Shown: positions 35,704 through 47,952, numbered from the stretch's first letter. The stretch: DNA of 64,000 nucleotides from Amorphophallus konjac (GCA_022559845.1 CM040125.1:200672102-200736101); one strand, 5' to 3'. The notes: generated by a model from the letters alone, not told the origin. Numbers and translations: made by a program.

Positions 35704-35715
35704 GCTCTGATACCA
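35704..35715 (-). other. TE6 primer-binding site (initiator tRNA-Met)
   Basis: The + strand GCTCTGATACCA is TGGTATCAGAGC on the element strand, 7 nt inside the LTR end, with the same spacing as in TE4. Confidence 0.93.
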
Positions 35716-35722
35716 ACTAAAC

Positions 35723-38700
35723 GGTCACGCCCCGACACGGAATATCGGGACGTATAGTTAGAAACTAGCTAGAAAGCAAATAAATATTCTAAACTGAACA
35801 ATTACACAAAGCTAAGGAAAGATACAACTCTATTGATCAAGATGATTCCAAATCATTACAATAACCAACACTACTAATACACGATCAAACATGACTTCCA
35901 ATCTGAATTCTAATACAATAACTGACTCCAAGAGTAACAAGTGCTAACACAACTCTAAGGAAATAACTACAGGTAACCAACCATGCCAACTCGGCATCTA
36001 CTACAAGTACACTCAAGAGATATCACTCATGCCCTTCCCCATCGGTATGCGCGTTGTCACCTGAATAGCCTGGAAAGGGGGGAAACAACAACTATGAGCT
36101 GACGCTCAGTAGGAAATAACATGCAAGTTTACGTGATTAACAAGTTAATTACATTTTCCTATGCAATGCTAAGAAATGAAATAAATGACGATACAAATAA
36201 ACAGTGAAATACAAAGATCTTGCATGGTCAAGAAATATAATGATGACAAGAGATAACAAGATTACAAGTACAAGAATTTACAACAAGAGATAGTAATAAA
36301 GAATTGAGAATTGGCCAACAAGCAAGTATTTTAAACATCATTTCAAGCACGATCAAGTAACAAGAGTAACAAGAGATTTTTCATGTCATAGACGTAACAA
36401 GCTAGTCAAGTACTCGGTGCAATGCCTCACCATGTCATTAACATCCCATGGGCTCACTAACTTTCGGGCGCTCTCCCCCAGGACCAGACTGGGCCCTTAC
36501 GGTGCGTTGGCATCGATTTATTGGATACAAGATCCCACGATTGTCTAGACATTCAGTCAAGTTATATGGCCAATTTAATAAGAGGAATTACTGCCACAAG
36601 TATGAGATTTAAGTACTAACTTGTCCTTGGATTCACTAAAACAAAAAGTCGGTTATACGGTCACTTTGGGCCGCATTACAAGAATTGGACCAAAACTTGG
36701 TCCACGGGGTCAAGAAAGAACGGCTGACAGTGTACCGTTCAAGTGTGTAAGCAATCCATTATACTGGAGTAATAATGACTAAAACAGCAACTTAACAATC
36801 AATTTAATCCTAATTACCAAGTTAATATATCAAAGATTATCTATTATCATTTGCATTTAGCCAATTGCCAAAAAGTAGATTCAAGATGATGAGATAAGGA
36901 ACAAGCTCGTACAGGAATGAAATAGCATGTATTCACAGAAATCTAGTTACACAATTAACCACTAACTATGTGGGTTTCTATTTAACCATTGTATACGTTG
37001 AAATGAAGATGATAAACGGTATGTTTTTACACTATGTTTGCTTGTAGGGACCAATGTTAATTGAAACCAAAGGGGTACATGAATAGGTCATTAGATCCTC
37101 AAAAATATAGTTTTCAATTGGGCTAAGTTGAATGGGTCGATCCCCTAATGATCCGGATCGATCCTCGGGTCAAAAACATCTTTTACCGGGTCTTACAGCA
37201 CGTGGGTCGACCCCTCGAAATTTCCAGGCATGGGTCGACCCATGGGTCGACCCCTGCAGGTTCTAGGGAGCTGCCCTGGCATGGGTCGACCCCTGCAGTG
37301 TGGGTCGACCCCATGGGTCGACCCATGCAAAGCAGAAATCTTCTGCTTGCTGGGTGGTATGGGTCGACCCATGGGGTCGACCCCTGGGTTTCCAGACAAG
37401 AACGGGCTTCCGGAATTCATGAAAAACTCCACGATTTGGGGTCTAAATGGGTTGGGATCTTAACCACATGGTCTAGGGTTCTTAATAGACATACTAGGAT
37501 CATAAAACAAGAGTTTTGAAACATGAATTTCAATAGAAATCAAATGAATCACAACCTATTCTATGATGAAGACATGAAGACCTAGTTCTTGACATGCTTC
37601 TACTAAATCGTATGGTTCTCTCAATATATACAACGAAATTTGGGGCTTCTTATATCAAAAGAAAGCTAACATAATGCTGATTCTAACCATGTATGATATG
37701 CCATATGTGGATCTAGATATCCAACTCAAAAACAGCCCGAAAATCATGCTTCTACTTGAAGAACATACCATAAATCAAGCCTAAACATGCTCTTACTTCG
37801 ATCCAAAATTCTCTAAACATGCTCAATGAAATTTGGGGCTTTCTACGCCAAATGAAATCTAACAAGATGCTGATTACATTCATGTATATTAATTAGAGTT
37901 TGGATGTTAGATCCTGCTTCAATCGAAGAGCAATCGAAGAGAGAACTTAATGCCCTAGACTGAAGAATGAATTGGACAGCACCTTAGAAAACCCGCGATA
38001 TCTCCTTGGATACTTAATGAAAATTGGGGCTTTTACCACCATTGGAAAGATCTCGTCGAGAGGAACAATTTGATATATTCATAAGCTGATTTTGGTTAAG
38101 GAAACCTACCTCAATCGAAGGATCAAAAAGGAGAGGAAGGTGGACGACAGTAGCCGACCCACCTCCACTAAACGACCAAGAACTTCCTAGATCTGAATCC
38201 AATGTGAACACCACAGCCACCAAATGAAAGTAGACTCGTAGAGCTTCATTTTGATAGCTCATAGTGCTTCTGGAGACTTTGGGGCTGGGAGGAATCGACC
38301 ACGCAAGTTAGGTGTTGGAAAACGGCGCCGCCAAGGTTGACCACTCCAAAACTCGGCCGCCACCATGTGTTAGGGTTAGGTTTAGGTTCGATTGATAGAG
38401 GGCTATTGATCCTTAGATCGTGGCCTTTCATTTGCCACCGAAATGAGCTCATTTGGTTGAGTATTAAGCTCTAATTTGGTATTTTAAGATGAGGTTTTCT
38501 ATTGCGTTCACTATTGGGTAGGTAAGTGTGGAAATTGGACTTAATCCACTGATTAGGCCTAGTTAATGATTTTATTAGGCTTAGTCGAAGAAGACAAAAT
38601 TGTTAAATGAAATGGATTACACAATAATATGATTTTTATGGATTTTTATAAAATAGTTGAAAAGTGACTTATACTATTTATTAAAGAATTAATCTAATTA

Positions 38701-38798
38701 ATTACGAATAAATTCTCATTAATTCAAATAATTCCAAATAATTTCAAATAATTTTAAATAATTATAATTAAATTTCCAAAATAATTTGGGGTATTACA
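35723..38798 (-). repeat. TE6 5' LTR (about 3.08 kb)
   Basis: Pairs with 28052-31033. The terminal T is mutated (GGTCACGCC instead of TGTCACGCC on the + strand). It is about 94 bp longer than the 3' LTR, mainly from extra GGGTCGACCC copies (37200-37320) and a short ATTGAT-bounded insertion near 38385. One donor-like site is lost (37915-37925) and the other kept (GT at 38109-38108). Acceptor-like AG is at 36071-36070. Confidence 0.9.
37134..37395. repeat. GGGTCGACCC palindrome cluster, TE6 5' LTR (8 copies)
   Basis: Eight copies of GGTCGACCC in 190 bp, often as overlapping pairs (CATGGGTCGACCCATGG), against four in the 3' LTR. The reading frames here rich in G, S, T, R and P come only from the repeat. 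Confidence 0.92.
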
Positions 38799-38803
38799 AT
38801 CTC
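38799..38803. repeat. Target-site duplication of TE6, right copy
   Basis: ATCTC, the less altered copy: it continues the TE5 integrase frame ETLYGR in phase. The left partner is 28047-28051. Confidence 0.65.
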
Positions 38804-41639
38804 CCGTACAACGTCTCATAAGGAGCTATCCCAATACTCGAATGATAACCGTTGTTCTAGGTAAACTCCACTAATGGCAGATGGTGAATCCAACTCCCTT
38901 GCCATTCCAGACAACAGGATCTCAACATGTCCTCTAATGTCTGATGGTCCTCTCCGATTGACCATCTGACTGAGGATGATACGCTAAGCTAAACGCTAAC
39001 TCCGTGTCAAGAGCTCGCTGGAAACTCCTCCAGAATCCGGAAGTGAAACGCGGATCTCAATCTGACACAATGGAAATGGGAATTCCATGCAAAGGTACGA
39101 TCCGCTCCACATATAGACGAGCCAACTTGGACACACTCCAGATAAATTTAATCGGTAACAACCGAGCCACTTTCGTCAGCCTATCCACCAGCAACCAAAT
39201 ACTATCCTGCCTACTCGAGGTCCTCGGCAATCCCACCACAAAATCCGTGGTCACGTGGTCCCATTTCCACGCAGGAATCTCCAAGGGCTGAAGAGCACCT
39301 CCAGGTCGGTGATGCTCCGCCTTAACCTACTGACAGGTCAGGCATCGGGCCACATACTTGACAATATCTCTCTTCATTCCAGGTCACCAAAACTGCCTCT
39401 TCAAGTTCCGATACATCTTCGTCGCTCCCAGGTGTATAGTGTACCGACTCCCATGAGCCTCCAGTAACACCACACGCCTCACCTACTCCTCGGATGGGAC
39501 GTACAGCCTACCACGGAATCTCACAGCTCTGTCCTCGTCGAAGCCCACATCAGCCAAAGCCAAAATTCGGGGCAACTCAGGGTCTGCACGCTGAGCATCT
39601 GTCACCTGACGATGAATAGCTGGCGTGACAGTCAAGCTCGCAAGAACAGCTGACCTCGACTCTTGGGGAACCTTGAGCCTAAATGTCACGGCTGGCACAT
39701 GTTCCCAAAGCCTCCACTTCCTCATCATCATAGTGCTGACCACAACCTTCCTACTCAAGGCATCGGCAACGACATTCATCCTGCCCGGCTGATAAGACAG
39801 GGTGAAGTCATAATCCATCATATACTCCATCCATCGCCTCTGCCTGAGGTTGAGGTCCTTCTGACTGAACACATACCTCAAACTCTGATGGTATGTGAAC
39901 ACCTCAAACTTCTCACCGTACAGATAATGTCTTCAAATATTCAATGCAAAGATCACAGTCGCCAACTCAAGGTCATGGGTAGGGTAGTTCTTCTCATGCG
40001 GCTTCAGCTGCCAAGATGCATAAGCCACAACTCTACCGTGTTGCATTAGCACAGCACCCAACCCGACCCTGGAAGCATCTGTACACACCACAAAACCACC
40101 CGATCTAGAAGGTAACACCAACACTGGTGCCGAGGTGAGCAACCTCCTAAGCTCCATAAAGCTCTGCTCACACTCACCAGTCCAGACAAATGGCACATCC
40201 TTCCGTGTAAGCCTGGTCATCAGGGCGGCAACACGAGCAAAATCCTGAATGAATCTTATGTAATAACTTGCAAGCCCCAAGAAACTCCGAATCTCCATCA
40301 CGGACCTTGGCCTCGGCCACTGAATCACAGCCTCGACCTTGGCTGGATCCACGAAAATACCATCACCAGAAATCACGTGCCCCAAAAAGTGCACCTCGCG
40401 AAGCCAAAACTCACACTTGCTGAGCTTAGCATACAACTAGTGATCTCGCAAAGTCTGCAACACAACCCTCAAATGATACGCATGCTCATCTGCAGACTGC
40501 GAATAAACAAGGATGTCGTCCACAAACACGACCACGAACTGGTCCAGGTAAGGACAGAACACCCTCTGCATCAAATCCATAAACACTGCGGGGGCATTGG
40601 TGAGCCCAAACGACATCACTAGAAACTCATAATGCCCGTATCTCGAGCTGAACGTAGTCTTCTCCATGTCAGACTCTTGAATCCGCAACTGATAATAACC
40701 GGACCGTAAATCAATCCGTGAGAACACTCGAGCAGACTGAAGCTGGTCGAATAAATCATCAATCCATGGCAACAGATACTTATTCTTAACGGTCACCTCA
40801 TTCAGTTGCCGGTAGTCAATGCACAACCTTAGAGTACCATCCTTCTTCTTCACAAACAACATTGGCGCACCCCAAGGGGAAAAGCTGGGACGAATGTACC
40901 CCTTGGCGAGTAACTCCTGCAACTACGCCCTCAACTCTCTCAACTCAGCGGGAGCCATACGGTAAGGAGCCTTCGACAAAGGTCCCGCACATGGCACAAT
41001 CTCGATCACAAAATCAATCTCCCGCTGGGGAGGCAATCCAGGTAGGTCCTCGGGAAAAATATCGAGAAACTCGCACACCACTGGAATGTTCTCCACATCC
41101 GGCTCCGACTGGTCTACCGTGACCACAGAAGTGAGGAAACCCTTACAACCCGCATCAAGCAAATGACGAGCACTAATAGCTGAAATAAGAAAGCGAGAAG
41201 AGGAAGACCTAATACCTTGGAAATAGAAGGTGGGTCCACGAAGCCGTCGGAAATAAACCCTCTTCGAGCCACAATCCACCAAAGCATGATGTGCCTCGAG
41301 CCAATCCATGCTCAAAATCACATCAAAATCCTGAAGTGGCAACGCATAAAGCTTGGCCGGCAAACTCCGCCCTTCAACCCATATAGGAACCTCATCGAAA
41401 CAATACGTAGTGATCATAAAATCACCAGAAGGCAACTCCACTGTCAAATCATAAGACAACTAGATCACCGGCTCCTCAATACTCAGCGTGAAATCCTCCG
41501 AAATAAATGGATGAGATGCGCCAGAATCAAACAAAACCTGAGCCGCGCAACCCAAAATCTGAACGATACCTTCCACGAGCTGTGACGCCACTGCCTCTGC
41601 CATGGTCATGTGTGTAATCTGGCCTAGGGATCTCTGCAT
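38804..41639 (-). pseudogene. TE5 pol, main part (broken)
   Basis: Protease VLFDSGASHPFIS near 41540-41500 (DSG catalytic triad). RT from [20 protein letters not shown] (about 40885) through [14 protein letters not shown] and [14 protein letters not shown] to [12 protein letters not shown] near 40530. The tether and RNase H include [11 protein letters not shown] near 40090, where Tyr of the usual YTDAS is Cys. ADALSRK is near 39745. Integrase HHCC is near 39470-39340, WKWDHVTTDFVVGLPR near 39275, ISIVSD near 39060, then QSDGQSERT. The frame stops at the TE6 junction in YGR. I count about ten stops, mostly TAG, with TGA near 39934 and 39384 where relatives have Trp. Confidence 0.9.
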
Positions 41640-42863
41640 GCCTCCTACACTCGCTGACCTGGGTAGTGGCGGATACTGACCCTACTGCTGTGGCCTCTAT
41701 TGCTGGGGGTACTGTTGCTGAGGGTACTGCTGCTGCTGCGGCCTCTGGGGACAGTCACACGCCATGTGACCTGGCTGGTCACACCTGAAACAAATCACCG
41801 GCGCCATGCACTGCCTGCTTGGATGCGACTCTCCACATCGGGGACACAACCCCCGCGATCCACCCACTGATCCCTGACGCTGAAAAGGAATCGACTGTTG
41901 TACACTGCCCGAAGACGCCTGTCTCTGATCCTTATGCTGCTTACGGAAACTCTTTTTGAGAAACTTCTTGACCTTGGAGCCAAAAGACGCAGATCCTACC
42001 GTAGACATCGCTGGAGCCGACGCTCTCGAACTACCCATAGCGTGCTAGAAAGTACTATGCTGCTGTGTAGTAGTGTGCTGACTACGGCCTGACTGGGACT
42101 TCCCCTGGCCTCCCTGTCCTCGAACCTTCTGCATATCCAGCTCCAAAGATGCCGCTACACGAGATGCTGTCTCCAAATCAATTGCCACGTTCGCCATCAA
42201 AAGGTGCCTTAGCTCCTGCCTCAAATTCTAGATGAAATGCTTGGTCTTCACTCCCTCATGCTCCATGATATGGGGAGCATAGCGGCCTAACTCCATAAAC
42301 CGAGCCCTGTACTGCAACACTGACATGTCACCCTGAACCAACTCCAAGAAGTGACTCATCTTCTGCGTACCAACATAGGATGGACAATAAGTATGCTCGA
42401 AGACCGTAACAAAGTCCTTCCACATGATCTCCTGAAGTGGACGAGACTGAAAGAATGTGTTCCACTCCGAAGACCACCAATCTCGAGCCGTACCCTGCAA
42501 TTGGTTACAGGCCAACATCACCATGTCCTCCTTAGCACAGCGCATAGAACTGAACACTCTCTCCATCTTATCAAGCCATCTCCTGGCCACATCGGGATCT
42601 GGCTGGCCATCGTAATAGGGTGGATGAAACTGCAAGAAGTCCCTCACAGCACGACTGGGTCCACCCCTAGCCGACGAGCCCTCGACTGCATCACCGCTAA
42701 ATTGCTGAGCCATGGCCTGAAACATGCTCTGAAAGAAATCCTCGGCCCCCGGAACCCTCACTGCATCCCCTGCCTGGGTGGTAACTGGCGGCACTCTGCT
42801 CTACTCATCTTGCTCCTCTGTCGATTGTCCCTGTTGAGAGTGAGTCCTCCGCCTCGGGGCCAT
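41640..42863 (-). pseudogene. TE5 gag (broken)
   Basis: Begins ATG at 42863 with MAPRRRTHSQQG, a basic start common in this family, then a TAG about 20 codons later. The capsid-like core follows: FLQFHPPYYDGQPDPDVARR, QGTARDWWSSEW and QYRARFMELGRYAPH. A second TAG is at 42226 and a third near 42047. A basic K-rich stretch precedes two zinc knuckles, CPRCGESHPSRQC and CFRCDQPGHMACDC (about 41850-41750), and a Q/P/Y repeat (QQQYPQQQYPQQ) that joins protease. It would form the element's particle; all breaks are single-base. Confidence 0.88.
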
Positions 42864-43012
42864 ACTCGCCTACTGCAAACAGACAGAAGACACGGAAAAC
42901 AACAGAATCAATAAAACACACGATGCCCTAAGCCAGTGCCGACTGTACATCATCATTGTGGACTAGTGAACCACTGTAATCATTTATGATTCTTATATAT
43001 ATCCACAACCGT
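42864..43012 (-). other. TE5 leader between primer-binding site and gag
   Basis: About 150 nt with a TATATA stretch near 42996. No reading frame or regulatory motif of note. Confidence 0.65.
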
Positions 43013-43024
43013 GCTCTGATACCA
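43013..43024 (-). other. TE5 primer-binding site (initiator tRNA-Met)
   Basis: TGGTATCAGAGC on the minus strand, 2 nt inside the 5' LTR. The distance is shorter than the 7 nt in TE4 and TE6, another family-level difference. Confidence 0.92.
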
Positions 43025-43026
43025 GC

Positions 43027-44080
43027 TGTAACGACCCGAGATCTGAACACCGGGAAGGCCCGATAACCCGAATCTCGAACCGACACCCACGAGCCCGAAG
43101 ACTCGGAAGGGTTAATAGGATGGTGTGGAGATACACATGAATCTAAAATAATTGCGGAGCTACGCAGATTAAATGAATTAAGCAGGAAGCAATTAAAGAC
43201 ATTAATTAAATTACATGGTCCACAATAATAGCAGCAGTCTAAAATATAATAGTAGTCCACAACTAGTACAGTCCAAAGAGAAAAGTATAACTACACGAGA
43301 CATACCCCAGCCTGGCAACTGACAACTAACCCTGGGCACCTGAACCACGTGGAGCCTCTGAAGCGCTACCCTGAAGCCGCGTCTCACCTGAAACACAGAA
43401 AACACGTAGGGAATGAGCCTCAAAACAAAAGGCTTAGTAGGGATCATCCGGTCCCCACCTCATAAATCGAGAAACTACGCGGAAAGCAACTGCAAGCTAC
43501 CACTACGGCTAGTACCGAACGCACGGCACGAAAACTGAGATGACTCGTCAAAAATGCAAGAGTCGCTACCTCACAAAGATAGGAGTACCAACCTACTAGA
43601 AGCAAGGCCGGATGCGTCCACTGACGACTTAAACCGTGCCTCGGGTGTCCCCCTCGACCCCTGGTGGAACGGGGACACCGTACTAGTAACCACAGAACAA
43701 GTGACTAGTTGGGGTCGCGCTCGTCAGCGCGGGTCCAACCGCCCCAAACCACGTGTGCACACACAGACCGTGCATCCCTGGTTTGGCCCTCTGACTGGTT
43801 TTCCCCTCAACCGGACTCTGGCTGGCAGATGTGGGGCCCAACGGAAACCAGTCTAAAAACCGTCTCTCGGGGTAGCCTCGCCACCACTCACTGGTGGGAC
43901 AACTCACGTATCGGAAGGCTACAACTAGTGGAGGGTCACTGAAGGAGTAGACTCTCTAGTCATCGGAAAACAACGTCTAAACCGGACAGAGTACAAGGAC
44001 CGCTCCTCGTACCGACACCGACTCACGGTGACATAAGCCGAGAACACCAACTCCTGGGATCCCACGGCACCCTCACATGT
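43027..44080 (-). repeat. TE5 5' LTR, truncated by TE7
   Basis: Matches 24969-26021 of the 3' LTR and then breaks after CCTCACATGT, where TE7 begins. It keeps the hairpin (43436-43414) and an intact acceptor-like TTTCAG|GTGAGACG (AG at 43389-43388) which is mutated in the 3' LTR. After it a frame ends GSASEAPRGSGAQG and stop. Confidence 0.88.
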
Positions 44081-44751
44081 TGTAACGCCCCGACGCGGAA
44101 TAGCGGGACCGGTAGTAGAAAGAGTTAAGCTTAATATGTTGATTTACAGACATGCTATGACCTACGCGAGAGAATCGAACATTCACCACAAAACCAGAGG
44201 ATACTACCAATCTAATAATTACTAATTCATCAAGAATCAAGTTTTTACATCAATACCGATCTAAAGAACTTTAATGGAACCTCTGATACGACATTCAACT
44301 TAGTCAAAGTAACATCCTCCCACTTTATTACAATGTTACTAACAACATTCTAAACCACAATTTGACTGAAGACTCCACAAACGACTCTACAAAGTCTTCT
44401 AACTGGTTCGCTCCAGGCTTCACTTTGTTCCATCCCCATCAGTTTGTGAGTCCTCACCTGAGCTACCTAAAAGAGGGGAAACAACTGGGTGAGCGAACGC
44501 TCAGTAGGTAATAAGATGCAAGTTTAAGTAATTAACCAATTAACTGCATTTATATGTGCAAAAAAGAGGAATGAAATGAAATGACGATATGACAAAGTAA
44601 CATAATATAAAGTAGGCGAGATCATGATGTAACTAGAAATTGGCCAACAAGCAAGAATTAACCAAGTGAAGAAAGATTCAAGTAAAAGATTATGTTGTAG
44701 ACATCACGCTAGTCATGCACTCGGTGCAATGCCTCCCCATGTCATTCAAAC
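44081..44751 (-). repeat. TE7: LTR fragment of a TE6-like chromovirus
   Basis: Starts TGTAACGCCCCGACGCGG (+ strand), like TE6, and is inserted after CATGT in the TE5 5' LTR. In element orientation: a conserved-block remnant (44750-44711), palindrome TGAGCGTTCGCTCA (44503-44490), acceptor-like CCTCTTTTAG|G (AG 44468-44467), then a frame SSGEDSQTDGDGTK and stop. It is cut at 44752 by TE8; its remaining part would lie beyond TE8 and TE9, outside the window. Confidence 0.8.
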
Positions 44752-47046
44752 TGATGCGGGACGGACATGGGAACCGATTCTAAGTGATGCGGACCTCGGA
44801 CTCTAAATGCGGACACGACCAGCAACATACAACAATGGAGATGCTTTGGCCCGACACTAAGAGTTCCTATGGGCTATACGTCGCGAACAGAAATGCAAGC
44901 TCACTTGTCATCCCAAGCGAGGGGAAACGCGGATCCGCGCGATTGAGAAATCGGCAGAGTCAAGGGTGGTCGACTCACTTCCGTGCTCGGATCGAGCCAC
45001 AGGACAGGTCACTCTCTCGCTCACAGCGGTGACAAGGACTCACGGGCTAGGTTTCTATCGCACTAAGCAGCGGCACACGACCATATACTAACTAAGCAAG
45101 TAAATGCCAAGAAGTTACGATTGTTACCTCCACGCTCCCGGCATGGGGAAGATAACCCCAGCCAATCCTGTACTCCCGGTTAAACAAAAACACTGTGGTA
45201 CAAAGATTTGACCCACTCCACGCAAGGAGGTAATAGGTCACATGTGGGGCTCGGGAGTAGCGGGAATTGGGTTGACGGGCAACATCTTGATGTCGTCCGT
45301 CAGTGCCGAAACCCGCATTTTAGTGTTGTCCGGATGGCGTGATCTACGGGTTTGTAGGGCCCACGTGCTGCTCAGCCCTCCGGACCTAAAGGGGTGGGTC
45401 CCGCTGTGGTGGGGACACCTGGAGGCACGCCTCCCTGGACGACAGCAGGGCTGGAACGCCGGTCGGAGGTCTGGCGGCTCTGATCACCACTCGTCGAAAG
45501 TGCTGTACATTGATCTGTAACCTCTATTTTCTAGAGCGCGACCCGGTGAGATCGGCTACTGCGATCAGCACCAATGTCGGATCAGCACGAAACCAGCGTC
45601 GTTGGAACGCTGACTTGAAATCCTTCGACCCTCTGGGACTCAAAAGGTTCACCGGAACTGTGCTTCTGATGGGAGATTTTAGAACCGGACTGATCTCAGT
45701 TTCAGATCTGGCCAGGCAGAACTAAAGTTTCTTGAGAGTTGGCATTGACCGCACGGTAGACCTCTGATTCAGACCTTGAGATCTTCTTGAAAATTGTAGA
45801 GGGAAGAGAGAGAAAAATGGCAATAATTCTTATGACCGATTTGGTGGAGGTTTGGATGGGGAAAGGTATTTTATACTGGTGGGTGGTCGGATCTGGACAG
45901 AGGCAGACAGAACTGAGTGGAGATCTGAAAGTGATTTTTAGAAAATAGGTGAAGGCCTTTAGAAATTCCACGAAACTTCATGGATGGAAGGGGTGTTGGA
46001 CAGAACCTCCAGTAAAATTGGGGGCTCAAGCACAAATCAAGAAGCTGTCCGAAGAGGGGAAACTCAGAGCTACTGTGAATCTGGACTGAAAACTGGCAGA
46101 TCTGGATGGAAAGGAAGAACAAAAATGGAAAATTGCAAAATGGAAGCTAGAAGCCCAACCAAAATTTCTAGGACGTGGTGAAGACCCCCGGAACTCACCC
46201 TGAATGTTTGGGCTCCAGATGAACTCGTGGCTGGGAGCTAAAATTCCGAGAATGGCCTGCTGTCACCCGATTGGCAGAATACCGACGGAGGAGGTGCAAC
46301 GGCGGATCGATGGCAGCGGCGGCGGCAACGACGAACTCCACACCAGATAGGTGAGGCTTCCCACCTAAGAACACATCCTTCCCAGCTGCAAGAAGAAGAG
46401 AGGAGAGAGAGAGAGGGGCGGCCCTTGCTAGGCTCCAACAAAATTCAAGATTTCTTATGCATTAATTTCACTCAAAATAGAAATACAAGGTATTTATGTG
46501 AAATGACAAAAGACACTAATTAACCCTAGATCTAGGGTTGGGGAGGGTAAAAGAGGGAGTCCACATTTTATTCTCCCATGTAATTTGGAATCAAATAAAA
46601 TAAAAATTCAAACCTATTAAACTATAATAGATAGGGGGCACCCCCTTGGCTTCTTGCCCCTTTCTTGGACTTTTTTTCTCATTTGCCCCCCCCCCCCTTG
46701 GTCCACTCTTCTAGAAGCCCACTATTGTAAGGTTGACTGACCCCACATGGGCCCTAGAGATGAGGTGAATCAATGGGGAAGAGGTATGGGGGCCCGCGGG
46801 ACCCGGGTGGTCCCAAATTACAAATAAACCCTCATTACAATCTGTATTACAATTCGAATAAAAACCAATAAACACACATGACACATACATAAAGTCCCGG
46901 TAAATACTATAAATATCGAGACTCAAGGGGGAGTCTCCAGGCTGTCTCCGAGCCAGATAGAAGCCGCTGTAGCCCGAGTGGTGCTCCGCATACGGTACCG
47001 ACGGCTCCCTGGTTCGTGCTTCTCGATCGCTCTGGTTTCCGCACCA
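44752..47046 (-). repeat. TE8 3' LTR (about 2.3 kb)
   Basis: In element orientation it opens TGGTGCGGA and closes GTCCGTCCCGCATCA, near-inverted ends like TE3. Aligned segments with TE3 include GTACTCCCGG...GGTAAC (45127-45185), GTCGGATCAGCACGAA near 45575 and the TATA region. A run of nine or more C at about 46686-46697 sits in the same context as the C-rich spot at 10080 of TE3. No hairpin array and no coding frame of substance. Confidence 0.8.
46491..46497 (-). promoter_or_regulatory. TE8 LTR TATA-like box
   Basis: ATAAATA on the minus strand, aligned with TATATAA of TE3 and followed by the same CCTTGTATTTC. It is a weaker match than TE3 or TE10. Confidence 0.45.
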
Positions 47047-47952
47047 ATTCTCCCCGGGCGGGAGAAACTCGACCCTATCGAGTAAGGGTCTGCATCGCTC
47101 TGGTAGCGCTCCAGTAGATCCGGATCTATCCGCTGCAACTCTCCACGTGTGATCCAAGTATCCTCGGTGGTGGGTCACCCTCTTCAACGCACTAGGGAGT
47201 GTGGGTAGGATCCACTCCTGGTAACTGTCACCTGCTCATCCAGTATATGATCGATATGCTCTCGCTGCTGTGGAAATGGGGCCGGTGGTGTACACTCAGG
47301 TGTGGGATCACTCTCAATAGGAGGAGATGGCTCGAAAGGCTCACTAGGGATCACCGCTAGGTCCCTATATGTAACTAGATCCGACACATTAAAAGTTGAG
47401 CTTATACCATATTCGTCGGGCAGGTCAACAACATACGCATTGGATCCAACGTGTTTCAACACTCTAAATGGACCGGCTCTGTGAGCTTGCAATTTCTTTA
47501 CGGTTCCAGAGGGAAACCGTTCAGGTCTTACCCTGATCATGACATATTCACCCTCTCGGAACTCACGGTGGTGTCGATGGGCATCGGCTAACTCCTTATA
47601 TCATGCATTGTTGGCCTCAATGTGACGACGGATGTCGTCATGCAAACTCCTAACATGTCTAGCAAAAGACTCGGCAGACTCAGACGCTCGTGCATGAATG
47701 GACATGGGAACAAGATCCACTGGCTTCCTAGGCCTACGACCTGTGACAATCTCGAATGGACTCATATCGGTAGACCTGTTAACTGAATCATTATATGTAA
47801 ATTCTACCAATGGTAATATGAGATCCCAATCCCCTACACGGTCCCTGACAAGACACCTCAAAAGGTCACTCAGACTCCTATTGACAACCTCGGTCTGACC
47901 ATCTTATAGACACGCTATTCCTGACGTCCCCTAAGAAAATCTCATATTACTA
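47047..47952 (-). pseudogene. TE8 pol end: integrase and chromodomain (broken)
   Basis: From the TE9 junction: a damaged catalytic-Glu region (DGQTEVVNRSLSDLLR after a stop and small deletion near 47917), LPLVEFTYNDSVNRSTDMSP and RRPRKPVDLVPM (about 47815-47700), a TGA at 47601-47603, then GEYVMIRVRPERFPSGTVKK, NAYVVDLPDEYGISSTFNVS, and a chromodomain (IDHILDEQVTVTRSGSYPHS, two TGA near 47181-47174, then EDTWITRGELQRIDPDLLER). The frame continues past the purine tract into the LTR to 46923. The lineage differs from the Tekay-type elements here; I cannot fix it further. Confidence 0.82.

Larger units (their letters stand above)
28052..38798 (-). mobile_element. TE6: Tekay-type element, complete but inactivated
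   Basis: A 10.75-kb minus-strand element with both LTRs, primer-binding site, gag, pol and purine tract, inserted in the integrase region of TE5. About a dozen stops make pol inactive. Its LTRs differ at roughly 15-17 of the first 700 aligned bases by eye, mostly transitions, so it inserted after TE5 but not very recently. Confidence 0.93.
38799..44080 (-). mobile_element. TE5, 5' part (5' LTR, gag, most of pol)
   Basis: Continuation of the element at 24969-28051. It holds most of pol, gag, leader, primer-binding site and the first 1.05 kb of the 5' LTR on this side; the rest of that LTR is cut off by TE7 at 44081 and not seen within the window. Confidence 0.9.
44752..47952 (-). mobile_element. 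TE8: Ty3/gypsy element, 3' LTR and integrase end
   Basis: Minus-strand element of the TE3 family. Present are its 3' LTR and the last 0.9 kb of pol; the rest is separated by TE9. It is inserted into the TE7 LTR after CAAAC. Confidence 0.82.

Noticed and set aside
41217..42914. Long plus-strand frames over the TE5 gag and protease region (122 and 187 codons)
   Set aside because: They are shadows of the real minus-strand gag-pol frame.
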